From: Chalara sp. BL73
Taxonomy: Eukaryota > Ascomycota > Leotiomycetes > Helotiales
Assembly (NCBI GenBank): GCA_918026815.1
Contig: CAKJVC010000014.1
Location: 806,001 to 870,000, forward strand
Length of the DNA stretch: 64,000 nucleotides
Direction: 5' to 3'
Below are positions 35,512 to 47,928 of the stretch, piece after piece. The notes below the pieces were generated by a model that was given only the letters and a program-made list of their open reading frames with translations, was not told the DNA's origin and did no database searches. Position 1 is the stretch's first letter. Each line of letters opens with the position of its first letter. The position numbers and the translations under genes are program-made.

Positions 35512-36270
35512 ATGCCGACAACAAAGCTCTTCACAGCTAGACTCAGCGCTCTCAAAGCTTCTCTTGAGTCCTCCCTCCATTCGCCCTCCCTCACATCCGT
35601 CGACAGCCTAGAAACACACAATGCCCTCAACAACCTCTCCTCCCAAACGGCGCTCCTAAAACAAGACTCGCTTGAATCCTTCGAACCTTCCCACGCCGCC
35701 TGGCAACAAGCACAAATTCCCATCAGCGAACAGGCCCTCGAGGGGCACAAATCTAAATTATTCGCGCGGCTCCTGGCCGAGAAAGTTACAGCCGTGCCAT
35801 CAAGCCTCCGAGATCGACCAGCTGCGGAAAGGCGAATCCGTAAGAGCCAGAATGCTGAGGAGGAAATTTGAGGGTGTTCCCGAGGAATACACGCCCTACC
35901 ATTTCTTCGGCGGAACATTTGACGATGGCGATAGCGATTACGTGGGGAGGGTATCCGAATCGCAAGGAGAACGGATGGTTACGAAGATTTAGATGAGGAC
36001 GGAGGAATTCGTCCTAGGTCTAGAGAAGGACAGGGAGGCCTTGGGGGGGAGGTGGAGAGCGCGAAGAAGCGGACAAGGAAGGGGGAGAGGATGAGGCCAT
36101 GGGGATATGAAGGAGCCGTGATCGATATCGGCGTAGGCGGGAGGCGGATTGGCGAGAGACGACGCAGTGGAATATGGCTGTATCTCGATAGAGATGAAAG
36201 ACCAGATACTGTAGGGGCTGTAACAGAGCTCAAGTCACCCGCTTCACGAGCAGGCAAAATCAAGTTCTAG
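35512..36270 (+). pseudogene. Hypothetical gene with disrupted reading frame
   Basis: An ATG at 35512 opens a helical, Ser/Leu-rich frame (MPTTKLFTARLSALKASLES, later ALEGHKSKLFARLLAEK) that looks coding up to about 35785. The next protein-like stretch, EIDQLRKGESVRARMLRRKF then YTPYHFFGGTFDDGDSDY, is in the +1 frame from about 35810 to 35940. Later an Arg/Gly-rich frame back in phase with the first runs to a stop at 36270. No intron of normal size and consensus joins the first two parts: the only candidate gap is about 20 nt. It is therefore either a frame-broken gene, a sequence error, or a gene with unusual splicing. Family not recognised. Confidence 0.4.
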
Positions 36271-39200
36271 CTACCAACCCTCCCATCCCGTCCATACATG
36301 CTCTTCCTTCTCCCCAGCCTAGATACACCGCTGGCATACATACCCACCACCCTGCCGCTCGTCGATCAACCACTCATACCGGCGACCTTAAGGGCGGTTG
36401 AGAGATATGGGATATCTAATCGTTGAGCGCTCGGGACCAGGGAGGATATTTTTTGGAGGTTGAAAGGGGCCTATTCCATGGATGTTTCGATGGTGATGTT
36501 TAGTGTATTCGGTAGGTGTGCTGCTCTGTTGGAGGGGAAAGCGAATGGGGATGGGAGAGGGTAGGGAGAGGGTTTAAGATTTCGGGTTGCGTTTTGGTTG
36601 GTGAGAGGAGGTGGGTTTCTTCGGTGATACCTATGGTGTATGCTGTACGCTCTTTATGCTTTACTCTTCCCTCTCTATAATTAATTCTTCACTCTTCACT
36701 CTTCACTCTACACTCTACACTCTACACTCTACACTCTACACTCTACACTCTACACTCTACACTCTACACTCTACACTCTACACTCTACACTCTACACTCT
36801 ACATATTGCCTAATATAAAGACCAATCTCCGAATAAGTGACCGAAACTCAATCAAACGCTCGCTTGATACCTGTCTGGGCGCTTGCGAAAACAAACTCCC
36901 TTTCAACTTTCCCACCATGACTCACATCCTCGTGACATACACGTGATTCGCCTCGTTTTCCAACCCCCCCTTTCCCATCCATCCGCTCAAAACACGATAT
37001 CGGGGATATGTCTGCCTTCCAGAAACACCAGATCTGAAACAGGGCACTTCATCGTGCATCCCGATCCCATGGTTAAACAGATGCACAACACATCTTAATT
37101 CGAAAAATTCGTGGGGTCCGAAACGAATCTCAGTCTGCCTACCTGCCTAGAGTGTGCCTTGTTGCGACCTCCCCTCTCGAGGCTGAAGTCTACCTTGTCG
37201 CATGCACGACGTCAGAGAAAAGTGCTTGCTTTTTTTTTTGAAAGTGGGAGAAAGCGCAAAGTTCAGCCTGGTAAGTTTGATGAGGTGCAGCTGATGCGCA
37301 AGAGAATAATTTTTACCTCTCCTGGATTGTCTTAGGAGAGAGATTGATGCCTGGATCTGCTTGACCAACCAGCATGTTGCATTCATCTATTGTGAACGTC
37401 CCTAACATTTTTCCTTGAAATCTTCGTGATCGCATGAGTAAGATGGTAATGTCTTAGTTTAAGCCGAGAAGAGCCTTTTTTTCCATTGATACAGCGTGAT
37501 CGCCCTGATTTTTTTCTTCCTCCATCGAAGGATTTCATTTTCTGTTTTTTCAAGAGGCGCAGGTTTAGACTTTTGTGGTAGGTCCGCCATTCCTTCCCCC
37601 CTGGTGGTGACATCTTGACTCTTGATCTCGAATCTTCGTTGCCTGACCTTCTCGTCCACCGTAGAGCTATGCCAACCCTCCGCGTGGCTGAACCTCCCGT
37701 GAAAGTCAAAAAAAAAAAAAAAAGGTGGCGTGCTGACTTGCATGAGTCACCGCGAATCAGGTGAGGTGAATTATATTAATGATCCCCACTAGTGCGGAAT
37801 CATGGAAGATGTTCTGGAAGCTTGCCTCTTTCGGATCGCGGAAGTGACTTGAACTTGGATATTCCGAGGAATGCCGAATGGGGCGACAGAAGGGAATAGA
37901 CCGGGATGTCCGGTGATCGTTGCGACATAGGAGGACGAGGAGGAAGATTCCAGTATCTGTCTGGTATGAGTCAACGTCCCCCCAGCGTCGCCTTACCACG
38001 GCATCGAAGTTGGTTGGGCGATGATGATGGGATGATTTGTGGTGAGAGATGGGTGGTGGTGCTAAATTGGAGATGCGCGCGGTTATTCGGGAAATGGGGG
38101 AAATGAGCACTGATGACCTATTGTTCCGTGAACATCACGGTACTTTCTAAGAAACCCTCTTTTTCATCTCCTGTGTACCTGATCTCAGGCCGTGATGCTT
38201 TCATCGGTCCAAGCATCCGCCGCCAATGATTTCAAGACTCGGGCATGCGATGGAGAACGGTGCTTGGCGGAGAAGGTAGAGTCATCCTGATGGTCGCCGC
38301 CGCCGCCGATAGTAGGAGCGAGGTGATGTGTCCCTGCGCCGCCTATGTACCCAAGTACCCATTCGCTTCCTGCGCAAGTCACGCTACCTCCTGCTCGTGA
38401 TCTCCGTGCTCGTGACTCGAGATGATTTGTGTTTGCCAAGCCCGTAATAAAGCTGAGATAATTTTTGGCGTCTCACGTTGGAAGGTTGGTTTATGCATTT
38501 CGTATCATTTAATCTTCTGAGCGGTAACCAGAAGCATATGGTGTTACCGTTGCCCTGGCCTTTGTCAGACTCTTGCAGCCTGGAACTCTGTCAGATTGGA
38601 GGCTATGGGACCATTGACTCATCCTCTTTCGGGAGCGTGGAGTGACTCTGATTGGTCCCAGAGGAGGGCGGTATCCCAGGCTTAGTCTTATTTAGGGTTT
38701 GGTGAAAGGCTTCTGGAAATCTATAGTTGGTGTTTTGATCTTGTTGGCCCTGATCGGTGCGGGAGAGGGGGGAGGAGGGGGGAGTGTTGGAAGAAGCAGC
38801 AACCAGCGCGACGGCATAGGGCCGTCGGCAGCACGCATAAAAGCAAAAATATATGATAGATCTGTACGTTAAGAACAGATTCAAACAACTGAAGGGGGAA
38901 TGCATCAGAAACCGCGTCGTGGTCAACCAGTAAGAAGTTTCATGGAACGGCCGGCAGCGAGCATGCAGCATGATGCTCAGGTTAGCCGTCGCCAATCCAA
39001 TCATCGCGACTTTATATCTTGGAGCGGGGAAGTTTGACATCGTGATAATTGGCTGTGTGCCTCAAGGGTGTAACAGCAGCTTTGCTGTCGCCCATCGAGG
39101 GACGTGAAGTTGGTCATGGTCATAGTCCATGGTCAGGTCGTGTGCAGGTGAGGGGAAATCCTTTTGATCCTGTTTTACCATGATAGAAGAAGGGTAAGGG

Positions 39201-41820
39201 ATAGAATTGAAGCCGTCTTACCCCAGATGGTTAGAAGTCGTTTGATCTTCGCTTCTGCCGACATCAACATTCGAAAAATAGAATTTGTTTGTAAGGCAAT
39301 GCGCAATGCAAGGCTGGACCTTTTCCTATACGTACGTCTTCTGGACGCGCAGAGGGGCTGAAAATGTGGTGGGTGCTTGTGAAACTCAAAGTGATACTAC
39401 TGATTCGGAGGCAGGAAATCACCCGCTTTAATTACTTATCATTGAGGTAGCCTTGTAGCATCTTCTGCTTTAACATCCCCAAACAGTAATAATGCAGGTC
39501 AGAGTCTCTCTTTTCCACCGATTAAGCATTTCTGTATTCCGTCTTGGCGGTGCTGTGAAATGAGTAATGTTGTGTAATGTTATGATTTATCAGAATGGCG
39601 AATCAGATAGTGGGTACAAGGTTCTGCAGACTAAGATACTGCCCGTGACGGCCATGATAGGGGCGACGTGGCGAAGAGATGAGTACAAACACAATCTGGA
39701 AGAATACTCCGACACTGGTGCATCAACAGCTGGAAACTGGGGAGAAAGTACTCGTCAGCAAGTCCCTTTGTTTTTGGTGTCTTGCTCCACGATCTCGAAG
39801 AGGCTGAGGGGGGAAAGCCACGCATAAACATGCTATGCTGCACTCATCAGCTAAAAATCGTCGAAATGATCGAATTGGTAAAATATGGGGATATGGGTAG
39901 TTGTGAACTAAAGCATCATCCATTACGATGTGCCAGGCAGGCTGGCGTGTCGCTTCCCCACACGTTTGATACTCAGGGTTACTCATACATCACGAAGCTC
40001 ATCAAACCGCAAGGCTACAACCAGGCAGTGATGTTCTCGTTCTCTGAATCTAGAAATAACATGGCTATTTTGGTGTACCCAACATACCGATGACCAGACC
40101 AGTGTTGGATCGCCCACCCAAGAGCCTGGGTGTTGCTTTGGAAGGATGGAGCAGCTGGTTGTCATTCCCGAGCAGAAAGCTCTATAGCTGACATTCAGCA
40201 ACGGGAGGAAGATGAATGTGGGGGGGGGAAGGAGTGAAGGTGCATCAGGATCCTTTTGCTACAACGTTAGATATGAAATAGGGAATATCACTACCGAGAC
40301 AAATCTTGGTTTTGCTTTGCTTTGTTTATATTCTTTCAATTAATTCTCCTGTTGTGTTTTTCCTCTTGTGTTACAGAACGGTAAGTACTTTTAGTTAGAG
40401 TAGGGCAGGGAAGAGGAGGCAAGGCCACCACCGACCGGGCAGGTAGGCCATTTGTTGTGGTAGGCTGTGATAGATGGGCGATGGCGAAAATAACTGCTAG
40501 GGGGGGTGATGGTGGGTGGTGGAGGAGGGTTCATACAACTTTTTCAGGCTTGGGTTTTGGGCTTGGGCTTTTTTGGGGACTTGGATGATGACTATTGGAA
40601 GGGGAGAGGGGGAAAAAGGGAAGAAGGGGAGGGGGGGATGGGTTGCCACACACTCTTTTTTTGCTTCTAGCCCACTTGCGGCAGCATCAGTAAAAAAGAG
40701 TCACTGCCTCGCTAAACCTCCGTAATCCATGGCCACCGCCACCATTATTGGTTCATGACCCACTGTATGACAGCCCCCCCCAAAATCAAACTGGTGAGTC
40801 CCCCCATCAAAAACACCCAGATGCCCGCAGTGCTATTGATTCCCTCCCAGATCATATCCCCAAAGATGTTCGATTCCAAGCAATAGAGAGCGGCTCTTTG
40901 AAGTCTGCATATTCTATCACCTCGCCTGCTATCATTCAAAAACATCTCTCGATCTATATCATTTCCATCATCTCAATTAAAAGAATTTAAAAAATCCCTT
41001 GTTTGATTGTTTAATCCCTCTCGACTCTTGCGACAAAGCGGACGACCGGCCACTTCGCCTCTTGCCCAGCGAAAGACTCACACCACACAAAGTCATACCC
41101 TCCCCTCTACCTAGAATCGAATCACTCGCCACAACCACTGTCACCTATAGCGCTCCTTTGTCCTTTATTTCCTCTTTGATACCCAGTGCAAGCTCTGCCT
41201 ATTTTGGTCCTGCTTCACTACCTGTCTTTGCGATACTTTTCAGGGAGTTCTTGCCACTGCAGTTCAGTCACCAGCCCAGGTACCCACTGAGTCGACGACA
41301 AGCTTCAACAAAAGAACACCTTTGCTACGCACAACAACTCCACTCAGTCCTTTGACCTCTTTTGTTTATATCTCTCTCACCCTCGAAAAGTCTGCCAATT
41401 TTACTCTTCGAACTTAATATCTTCCTCTTCGATCCGCCGCCCATCCTGCCATAATACCTCGACTTCGATGGTAACTTCCTCCTAGTCACCATTTACTCCA
41501 ACGCCTTCCATCGCACTCGTCGAAAAAAGGTCAACAACATGCTCCTCAGTGTCCTCACATCTACCCCAGTCGCCAGTCTTGCATCGCCCACCGGTATCAT
41601 CGTTCGTGAAGAGATCATCTCGATCCCTTTACTATAGCTTGTCCTCCTTTGCCCTCGATCATCTCGTTCTGCAACAGTAATCACTGTTGTATGAGCCTGT
41701 ATCTAGTCAGAAGGTCCCACGGATTCAGTTAATAACGGTTTTATCTATTTGGCTTTGTACAGACGGCGACTGGAGGTTATCAAACAAATAATCCTTCCGC
41801 TCACCTCGAACACTACGAAG
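36271..41820. other. 5.5-kb gene-free region upstream of the cyclin gene
   Basis: No convincing coding sequence. It holds the ACTCTAC array (listed separately), a 16-bp A run at 37708-37723, several G runs (for example near 40220 and 40630) and, from about 40900 to 41700, a pyrimidine-rich stretch typical of long fungal 5' leaders. A good 3' splice site (TTTGTACAG, ending 41762) lies 58 bp before the cyclin ATG; with a donor such as GTAACT at 41471 it would define an intron in the 5' untranslated region. The extent of the leader is inferred. Confidence 0.4.
36691..36802. repeat. Heptanucleotide tandem array: (ACTCTTC)2(ACTCTAC)14
   Basis: Two copies of ACTCTTC (36691-36704) are followed by fourteen perfect, uninterrupted copies of ACTCTAC (36705-36802). 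The unit length is not a multiple of three, so the open frame running through it, with a 7-residue periodicity, is an artefact. Perfect identity suggests recent expansion and probable length variation between strains. Confidence 0.97.
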
Positions 41821-43867
41821 ATGCATTGCGGCGAAGATGATTCGCCGCCTTACATCACATCTTATCGCAATGGTCCATACAACTATTCGATAGCTTCTTC
41901 AGCCTCATCGTCCAGCGCCTCGGTTTTTTCCAATTCCGACGACGCTTCCTCACAATCCTCATCCGACTCGGAATCCTACGAATGTTCCACCAGTCAAAAT
42001 ATACCTTCCTTAATATCAGCCAACGGTCTCTACGAACAAAACACCTCAAATCCATCATGTTGGCAATCAAAGAAGTTAACGCTCGAGATCCCAGTGGAGC
42101 AGCGTCAACATCCGCGAAGATCGAGTTCCGCGGGATGCCCCCCTGCATTAGTTCGGCAATGTGAACGAAAGGTTACCTTCGTCGACAGCCTCGTCGGTAA
42201 GAAATAACAAAACAAGATAAAGCTTCCCTGCTCACCCTACCCCAGATTCTTCAGCTCAGATCGTCGAAGCGATTTGGCCCCTTTCTTCTGTCGCTTGCCG
42301 AAGCGAGATGGGTAGAAATGCGGTACTCCCGCTACGCACGTTCATTCAGGAGACACTCCGGCGCTCAAGAACAAGTTACTCGACCCTGCAGGTGGCCTTG
42401 TACTACTTGATCTTGATCAAACCGCACGTGCCTGAACATGACTTCACCATGGAGCAGCCTGCTGATGCTCACTCCATTCGTGCCCTCCAGTGTGGACGAC
42501 GCATGTTTCTTGCGGCTCTTATCCTTGCTTCTAAGTATCTGCAGGATCGCAACTACTCCGCTCGCGCTTGGAGCAAAATATCAGGGCTTAACACCTCAGA
42601 AATTAACCAAAACGAGATGGCTTTCCTTCTTGCCGTCAACTGGCGGATACACATTACTGACGCCGTCTTTCAACGATGGACAGATATCGTCCTTCAGTAC
42701 ACACCACAGCTTCCACCTTCGCCAAGCTCACCATGCCCACGTAGCGTAGATCAATCAGCTGATTGGAAATCTATCATTCTTAGACTTAATCCTGAGTTGG
42801 ATAACATTGAAACATTCTCACCATCGACCCCCGCTCAAACACACATCAAGTCTATCAACACGGTGTGTCCAAGAAATATGGTCCCTTTGGTTGCAGAACG
42901 ATCTCCACTTGGATATGGTTCCCACGAATCAACACCTACACCGAAATATTATACACCTAATATCATGGAGCCTTCTCCAGCGACTGCCTATCCACTGAAC
43001 AAACCTGCGCCTGCTCTTGGTCTACTGCCGACACCAAGACTTACTCCGCATACCAATGGATTCAACACTCCTGCAGTGAGTGCTGCGTCTTATATGCTCA
43101 GCAAGTCTTCAATGGGTTACGCTATGGCTCAATCGTCAGCTGTATGCGCATCCCAAATGACCGACAGGTGGCAAACGGCTTCACCACAATCATACGTCTC
43201 TCAACGCCGCTCCTCTTTGGCCAATTCCGTGTCTTCAATGTCTTCACCAGAATCAATGGTTTCAGATACTTCGTCACGGTCCTCTCGTTCTTCTTCGATC
43301 TCGTCTGCCTCCGGACTGATGAGCGCGCCTATCTCGTCTAAATTAGACGTCCAAGCGCGCTGTCGTTACGCGAAGCTGTGTAGTGAGAAGATCAACAGAC
43401 CCGTCATCGCCACAGTACCTGAATATTGTGACGATGGTCCAACGTCATCACCTGAATCATATGCTGGTCCGGTTGGCAAAGACTTCCTTGATTTGTCCTT
43501 GGATACTCCCTTGGCGAGACGTGAGGTTGACATGGATTACTTCTCGAAGGATGAGGAGGCTGCCCGCGCTCTTCAGGAGCTGCGCTCAGCTGACTCTCCT
43601 AACAGAGGCTCAAAGCGTAGCCGTCCAGTGTCGATCGACAATTCTCTTCAAGAGAACGTTAGAGAGATGCTAAGCGGCAATTATCCAGTAGAAAGCAGTT
43701 GGTCAGAGGACTTTGTGCGACCTCGCACTTCTGTCACTTCAACCTTGACAGCAGGACGAAAGAGAGTATGCTGCTCTACAGAAGCACTTCAGCTCCCAAC
43801 ACCCAAACTGCATCCGGCTTTTGGTGGACTCAGCGGTCCAGGCATGTGGGCAGGCATTCTCAATTAA
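41821..43867 (+). CDS. Pho80/Pcl-family cyclin
   Basis: Regulatory partner of a Pho85-type cyclin-dependent kinase, by family; such pairs control morphogenesis, G1 progression or nutrient response. One intron (42197-42245) gives 665 aa. The N-terminus is a Ser-rich region (SSASSSSASVF, SDDASSQSSSDSES) with a basic stretch. The cyclin box starts near residue 147 and shows YSTLQVALYYLILIKPHV, RMFLAALILASKYLQDRNYS, ARAWSKISGLNTSEINQNEM and AFLLAVNWRIHI, the strongly conserved core. The long C-terminal half is Ser/Pro-rich, with clusters of possible CDK sites and Ser runs (SSRSSRSSSISSAS), and ends WAGILN. It is probably degraded or phosphorylated through these tails. A long pyrimidine-rich leader and possible 5' leader intron precede it. 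Confidence 0.92.
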
Positions 43868-46800
43868 GAACATCACCCATCCGACCTATACATATACCTA
43901 CTCAATGTTACAACATAATTTTCATTTGTTCGATCGAAAAATCTGGTCTTCGATCAAGGCTGAGCATGCGATCTATGAAGAGTCTCTTGTGCGAGCACCA
44001 CTTCTTACCACCCATCTAGAGCGGGCATGGTTTTAGATGGATAACGGGGAGTCATATCTTGCATTAGTCTTTCTGGTTGCATTGCATGTGTTCTCGACCT
44101 CAGATGGGGGCACCGGAAACTTGTACGTTAGCTGACGAAGGGGGAGTCGGAGGAGTATCTTGTGTCACAGCATTGCATGGATTTTAAGGAGTTTACCTCG
44201 TCGGGACATGGACGAGAGATGGGCTGGGGGATGAGATTCACCGATACATACCACATACCTTTAACCTCCTAAGATGAATGCAATGGGTGTTTGCATACTA
44301 TGTTAATGACTCTCGTTGATCAATGTGATACGATCCGAAAGTCTCCAGCGAGACTGTATCGTAGTATATGTTATCCTTGCTCAAGGAGCAAGATACCAAA
44401 CGATCTATTCACCGCATCAATATTGTACTGCAACCCGGCTGCCTCGATCCGGAACCTTCTCAACCAGGTGTTTCGGGAACCTTTCGCACGGCGCCATATC
44501 AGAGGTATCTCGAGCGAGACACCACGGCAACCTCTCTGCTCTGCAAAACAAGACATACCGTGCCAGCCTGTCCCTGAACGCCATATCGCTCGCGATCTGC
44601 GTTGTGTAATCCGTGATATCCTTTGTGCCTGCGGATCTCGAGTGAGATCGCATATCGGGGGCTTTTGAGGTTGCGGGGAGGCTATCGGTGATGCGCCGTG
44701 CTGGTCGCTTGATGGGTTTTCGCTTTGTGCTGTTGGTGCCGTTGATGGTTGGGATATATATTTGGCATTCACTGGGGTTTATTTAGCTTTTTGTAAAGTT
44801 CAAGGCTCAGGGTTTAGCCCTTGGGGGCCGGTTTTATTGATCTTGTGGCTAATGGGGACTAGGGCATCTGACGCCTATCGGGCTAAGAACACATGAGATC
44901 CAGCATCCGCTGCTTTGTTAAGTGGCTTGGGTAAGTTTTTGGGCTGGGTGCAGACATCTAATGCTGAGAGTTGCGTGACTTATAGGTTCGATCTTGTTAT
45001 ATCTCAGAAGAGCGGCGGCAGAGGCTGGGTCAGCAAAGCGCAAGGTGAGTGACAGAAGAGAGGTAAGTGGTATCCTAAAGGCATAGACGTTCAAGTGACA
45101 CATACCTATGAGTATGCTCTTGCATAAACATCACCTTTCATACGATGCCAAGGTAACGGATATTGTTGACGCGGTGGTTTACGATAAAGTCACGTATGCT
45201 AATACCTTCTTTATCTCCTCTTCAATTACGCTGCAAGGGACATAAGTGGGTAAGTGTAATAACGTCTTTTACAGTCCGAGCTTGGACTTTACTTTATTCA
45301 AAGTAAAAGCAAAAATGTTAGGGGAATGCCCTGCTTTGTTCCAAACTGAGAGGAATGTTCAACACTATTAATTACACCCACAATCACGTCTCCCCCACCT
45401 TTCTAAACCCGTTAAATTTGATTTGCTTATTCAAATTTAACTAAAGCACACAACAAATTCAGACGATGTCTGTAGCCAACCCGTTTCCTCAGTCGAGAGG
45501 CAAGGGGGGAGTTGGGGATGGTTCTTGTGGATGCCGTGATGTCAAAGCCCAGAAAGCGGGAATTTAATGTGTTGAGATTCGTATCTGATCCGAATAATTA
45601 ACAATAGTGTAGTCATTGTGGTTCTCCATGTCTGGACAGCAAGTATCTTCAAGACAACAGCAGCAAGCTGAAGGCACTAGAGAAAGCTCATTCGCCGGCT
45701 ATGAACAAGCCTTTAAGGGGAGCACAGAACCCGGATCCAAGACTATGTATGCTTGATTGCTTTGCCATTCTAAGCCTGCGGTTCTGCAGCGGTTCTTGCT
45801 CCATCCATATGGTGCCCCTTTTCGGCTAAATTTTCTATGGAGACAGAGAGAGGTTCGAGGTCGGGCTTATATACTTTTCCCAGTGTCATCGATCTGTCTT
45901 GTGCAGCAATGCGGATGTTGTGAATCAGCTTGTGTTTTCAATTCAGGGTTACGCAAACCCGCTATACTCGAGCCTTCAACAATCATCGAAATATTTAAAG
46001 CTCAGGTCCGGAGATCAAGAAATCCTCCATCCGCATTGGCGGTTTTAAACATGGAGCTGACCCCTGGGAGTTCTCTGGATGACCTGAAGTTCCGGAATGA
46101 ACTCTGGAAGCATGTTACTCTTCCGAGCCGGTGCAAGTTTCTTCAAGATGTGATATGTGACGTCGAATAGTGCTGAAAGGTAAGAATTCCTTGTTGATTG
46201 CCTAACGGCAAAATTTTAAGTAACAGCACGGTTTCAAATGATAACAAATGTCCTGGGTTTCAATTTAATAACAAGGTTTACTTTTTTTTCCCCGGCGGAT
46301 GTTTCAGGGCATGCAGCTACAGCAATACAGGAGTGCATTCTTCAATTGTTCCGGTCTGTCGGGGTAAAGGAGACCTCGTCCGGTTTACACACCCAACACA
46401 GGAGGCTACAAAGGAAACTGTCAAGCAATTGGCCTTCCTGGAAGGAAACAAACCCGAATCAAGAGGACTGCGGCCTTTTTTAACTAATGCGGCCATTCTA
46501 TTTTTACGCTTCAAGCACCTTGGTGCGTCCTCAAAGTTGGTGAAGCGCATGACTGGCTGTCCCTCCTTACGCTATTCCTGCATAATTCTTGTTTTGCATC
46601 GGTTATCTTGACTTTTTGAACCTGTTATAAAGATCGATTTCCCCGGGGATATCACGCCAAGAACATTATTCTGAAGCTAAGGCCAAGGCAGAGAGCCATG
46701 GCGGCGACTTGCCTGGCTGTCCCCCGGTTTGTGTGTTGCCGATTTCAGATTTAAACGCTGTGCCTGTTGCGTTTTTGATAGTTGTGGCTTTGAAGATGGG

Positions 46801-47473
46801 AAGGTAATGTTGGGAATCTGCTATGGTGAACTATGATAGCGAACAATGAGTGACAAAGAAGAAGCTGGTGGCAGCAACGGCTTTAATTAGCTGAGTAAGT
46901 GAGGTGTGTTGCAGAGGAGCAAACTTCATTGAAATATGCTTGAGAAGTTTACGTGTTCATGTGAATTTAGACACCGGCATTAGGGTATGCGTCTTTAGCA
47001 GCTTGCTGATCGCCTGTCTAAGATTTGTAAGATGGGATATTTGTGTTCTGGGAACGAAAATTCTCAACATGTATTTTTATATACTGATTCTACGTGTGCT
47101 CTGTCAGAGTGGCTAAAGTGAATATTGAAGGTCTCACTGGAAAGGAACCATTAAATTTTTATTGCAATGTTCAAACGTTTCAAGCTGGACTCTAGCCTTC
47201 CACAATCTGATATGGCACATACAGCAGGAAATCAGCACAATTTTACGTAGACAGTGTCAGGATGCTCTTGGACAATATGACAAGCAGCTGCGAAGATCAT
47301 GTGGCCACTTCTTTCAATGTATAAATCCAGGCTTGTAATTTGAGATTTGAGAGAACGTTTAGCGATAACAAGCCTTATAGACGAGATACCTTAGACACTC
47401 CCGTGGGAGCTCTCGCTAGAACAGACTCCACCCTTTCTTGCATCTTGCCTCGTCATTCCTCTTCCTTGGCTCC
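43868..47473. other. 3.6-kb gene-poor region
   Basis: Should contain the cyclin 3' untranslated region. Frames of 70-137 codons at 44371-44772 (-), 45757-46170 (+) and 46198-46611 (+) were read; none has a domain, a repeat or a matching splice partner. Confidence 0.35.
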
Positions 47474-47928
47474 TTAGATATTCGCCAGATTATGCGCACC
47501 CCACAGGCGGTCACGATTTAGGTTCTCCCCTAGATCTGTGACGCCCAGCTCAGCGCGAGACACCATATTCATAGCCACAAAGAAGTCGGTGCGGAGGAAG
47601 GTCATCTCGTCATCAGGGTCGAAGTCCTTGCCGCCGTGGACGATCAGGCACGAGTCGTCCTTGACGCTTTGCTCGTCGAGGATGACGAAGAGCCGGTTGG
47701 TGAGAAGATCTACTGGTGCGATGCGCTCGAGGAAGATAGCGATGACCTCGGCTGGAGTCAGACCGGCAAAGGGGGAGGCGAAGGAGGCTATTGGCGTGGT
47801 GGAGCGGCTTCGCAAATCCTCCTCGGACGAGGGTTCGATCAAGGTCACGATGTGTGGCTGCCAGGTTTCCTATCCAGCATATTTTAGTGTTAGAAGTAAT
47901 GAACCTTTCCAGAATCTGTGGCTACCAT
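47474..47928 (-). CDS. Hypothetical small protein, about 139 aa
   Basis: The main exon (47474-47869) encodes an acidic, well-structured-looking sequence: LTPAEVIAIFLERIAPVD, RLFVILDEQSVKDDSCLIVH, and an end WGAHNLANI. Stop-free length and composition support coding. Upstream, CTAAC and TAG signals indicate a splice acceptor at 47870, and an ATG at 47928 would give a 24-nt first exon, but the resulting intron is only 35 nt with a weak donor (GTTCAT). The true 5' end is therefore doubtful. No known family, signal peptide or membrane segment recognised. Confidence 0.5.

Noticed and set aside
36611..36946. Open frame with a 7-residue periodic sequence
   Set aside because: It is generated by the 7-bp tandem array, which is open in every register; no sequence outside the array supports coding.
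38603..39040. 145-codon minus-strand frame with hydrophobic and Pro/Ser segments
   Set aside because: No family signal or splice partner, and it lies in the long gene-free region; probably chance.
44371..44772. 133-codon minus-strand frame downstream of the cyclin
   Set aside because: No ATG at its head, no family match, and a competing overlapping frame looks equally plausible; treated as unsupported.
45757..46611. Two adjacent 137-codon plus-strand frames
   Set aside because: Different frames with no joining intron and no recognisable protein features.
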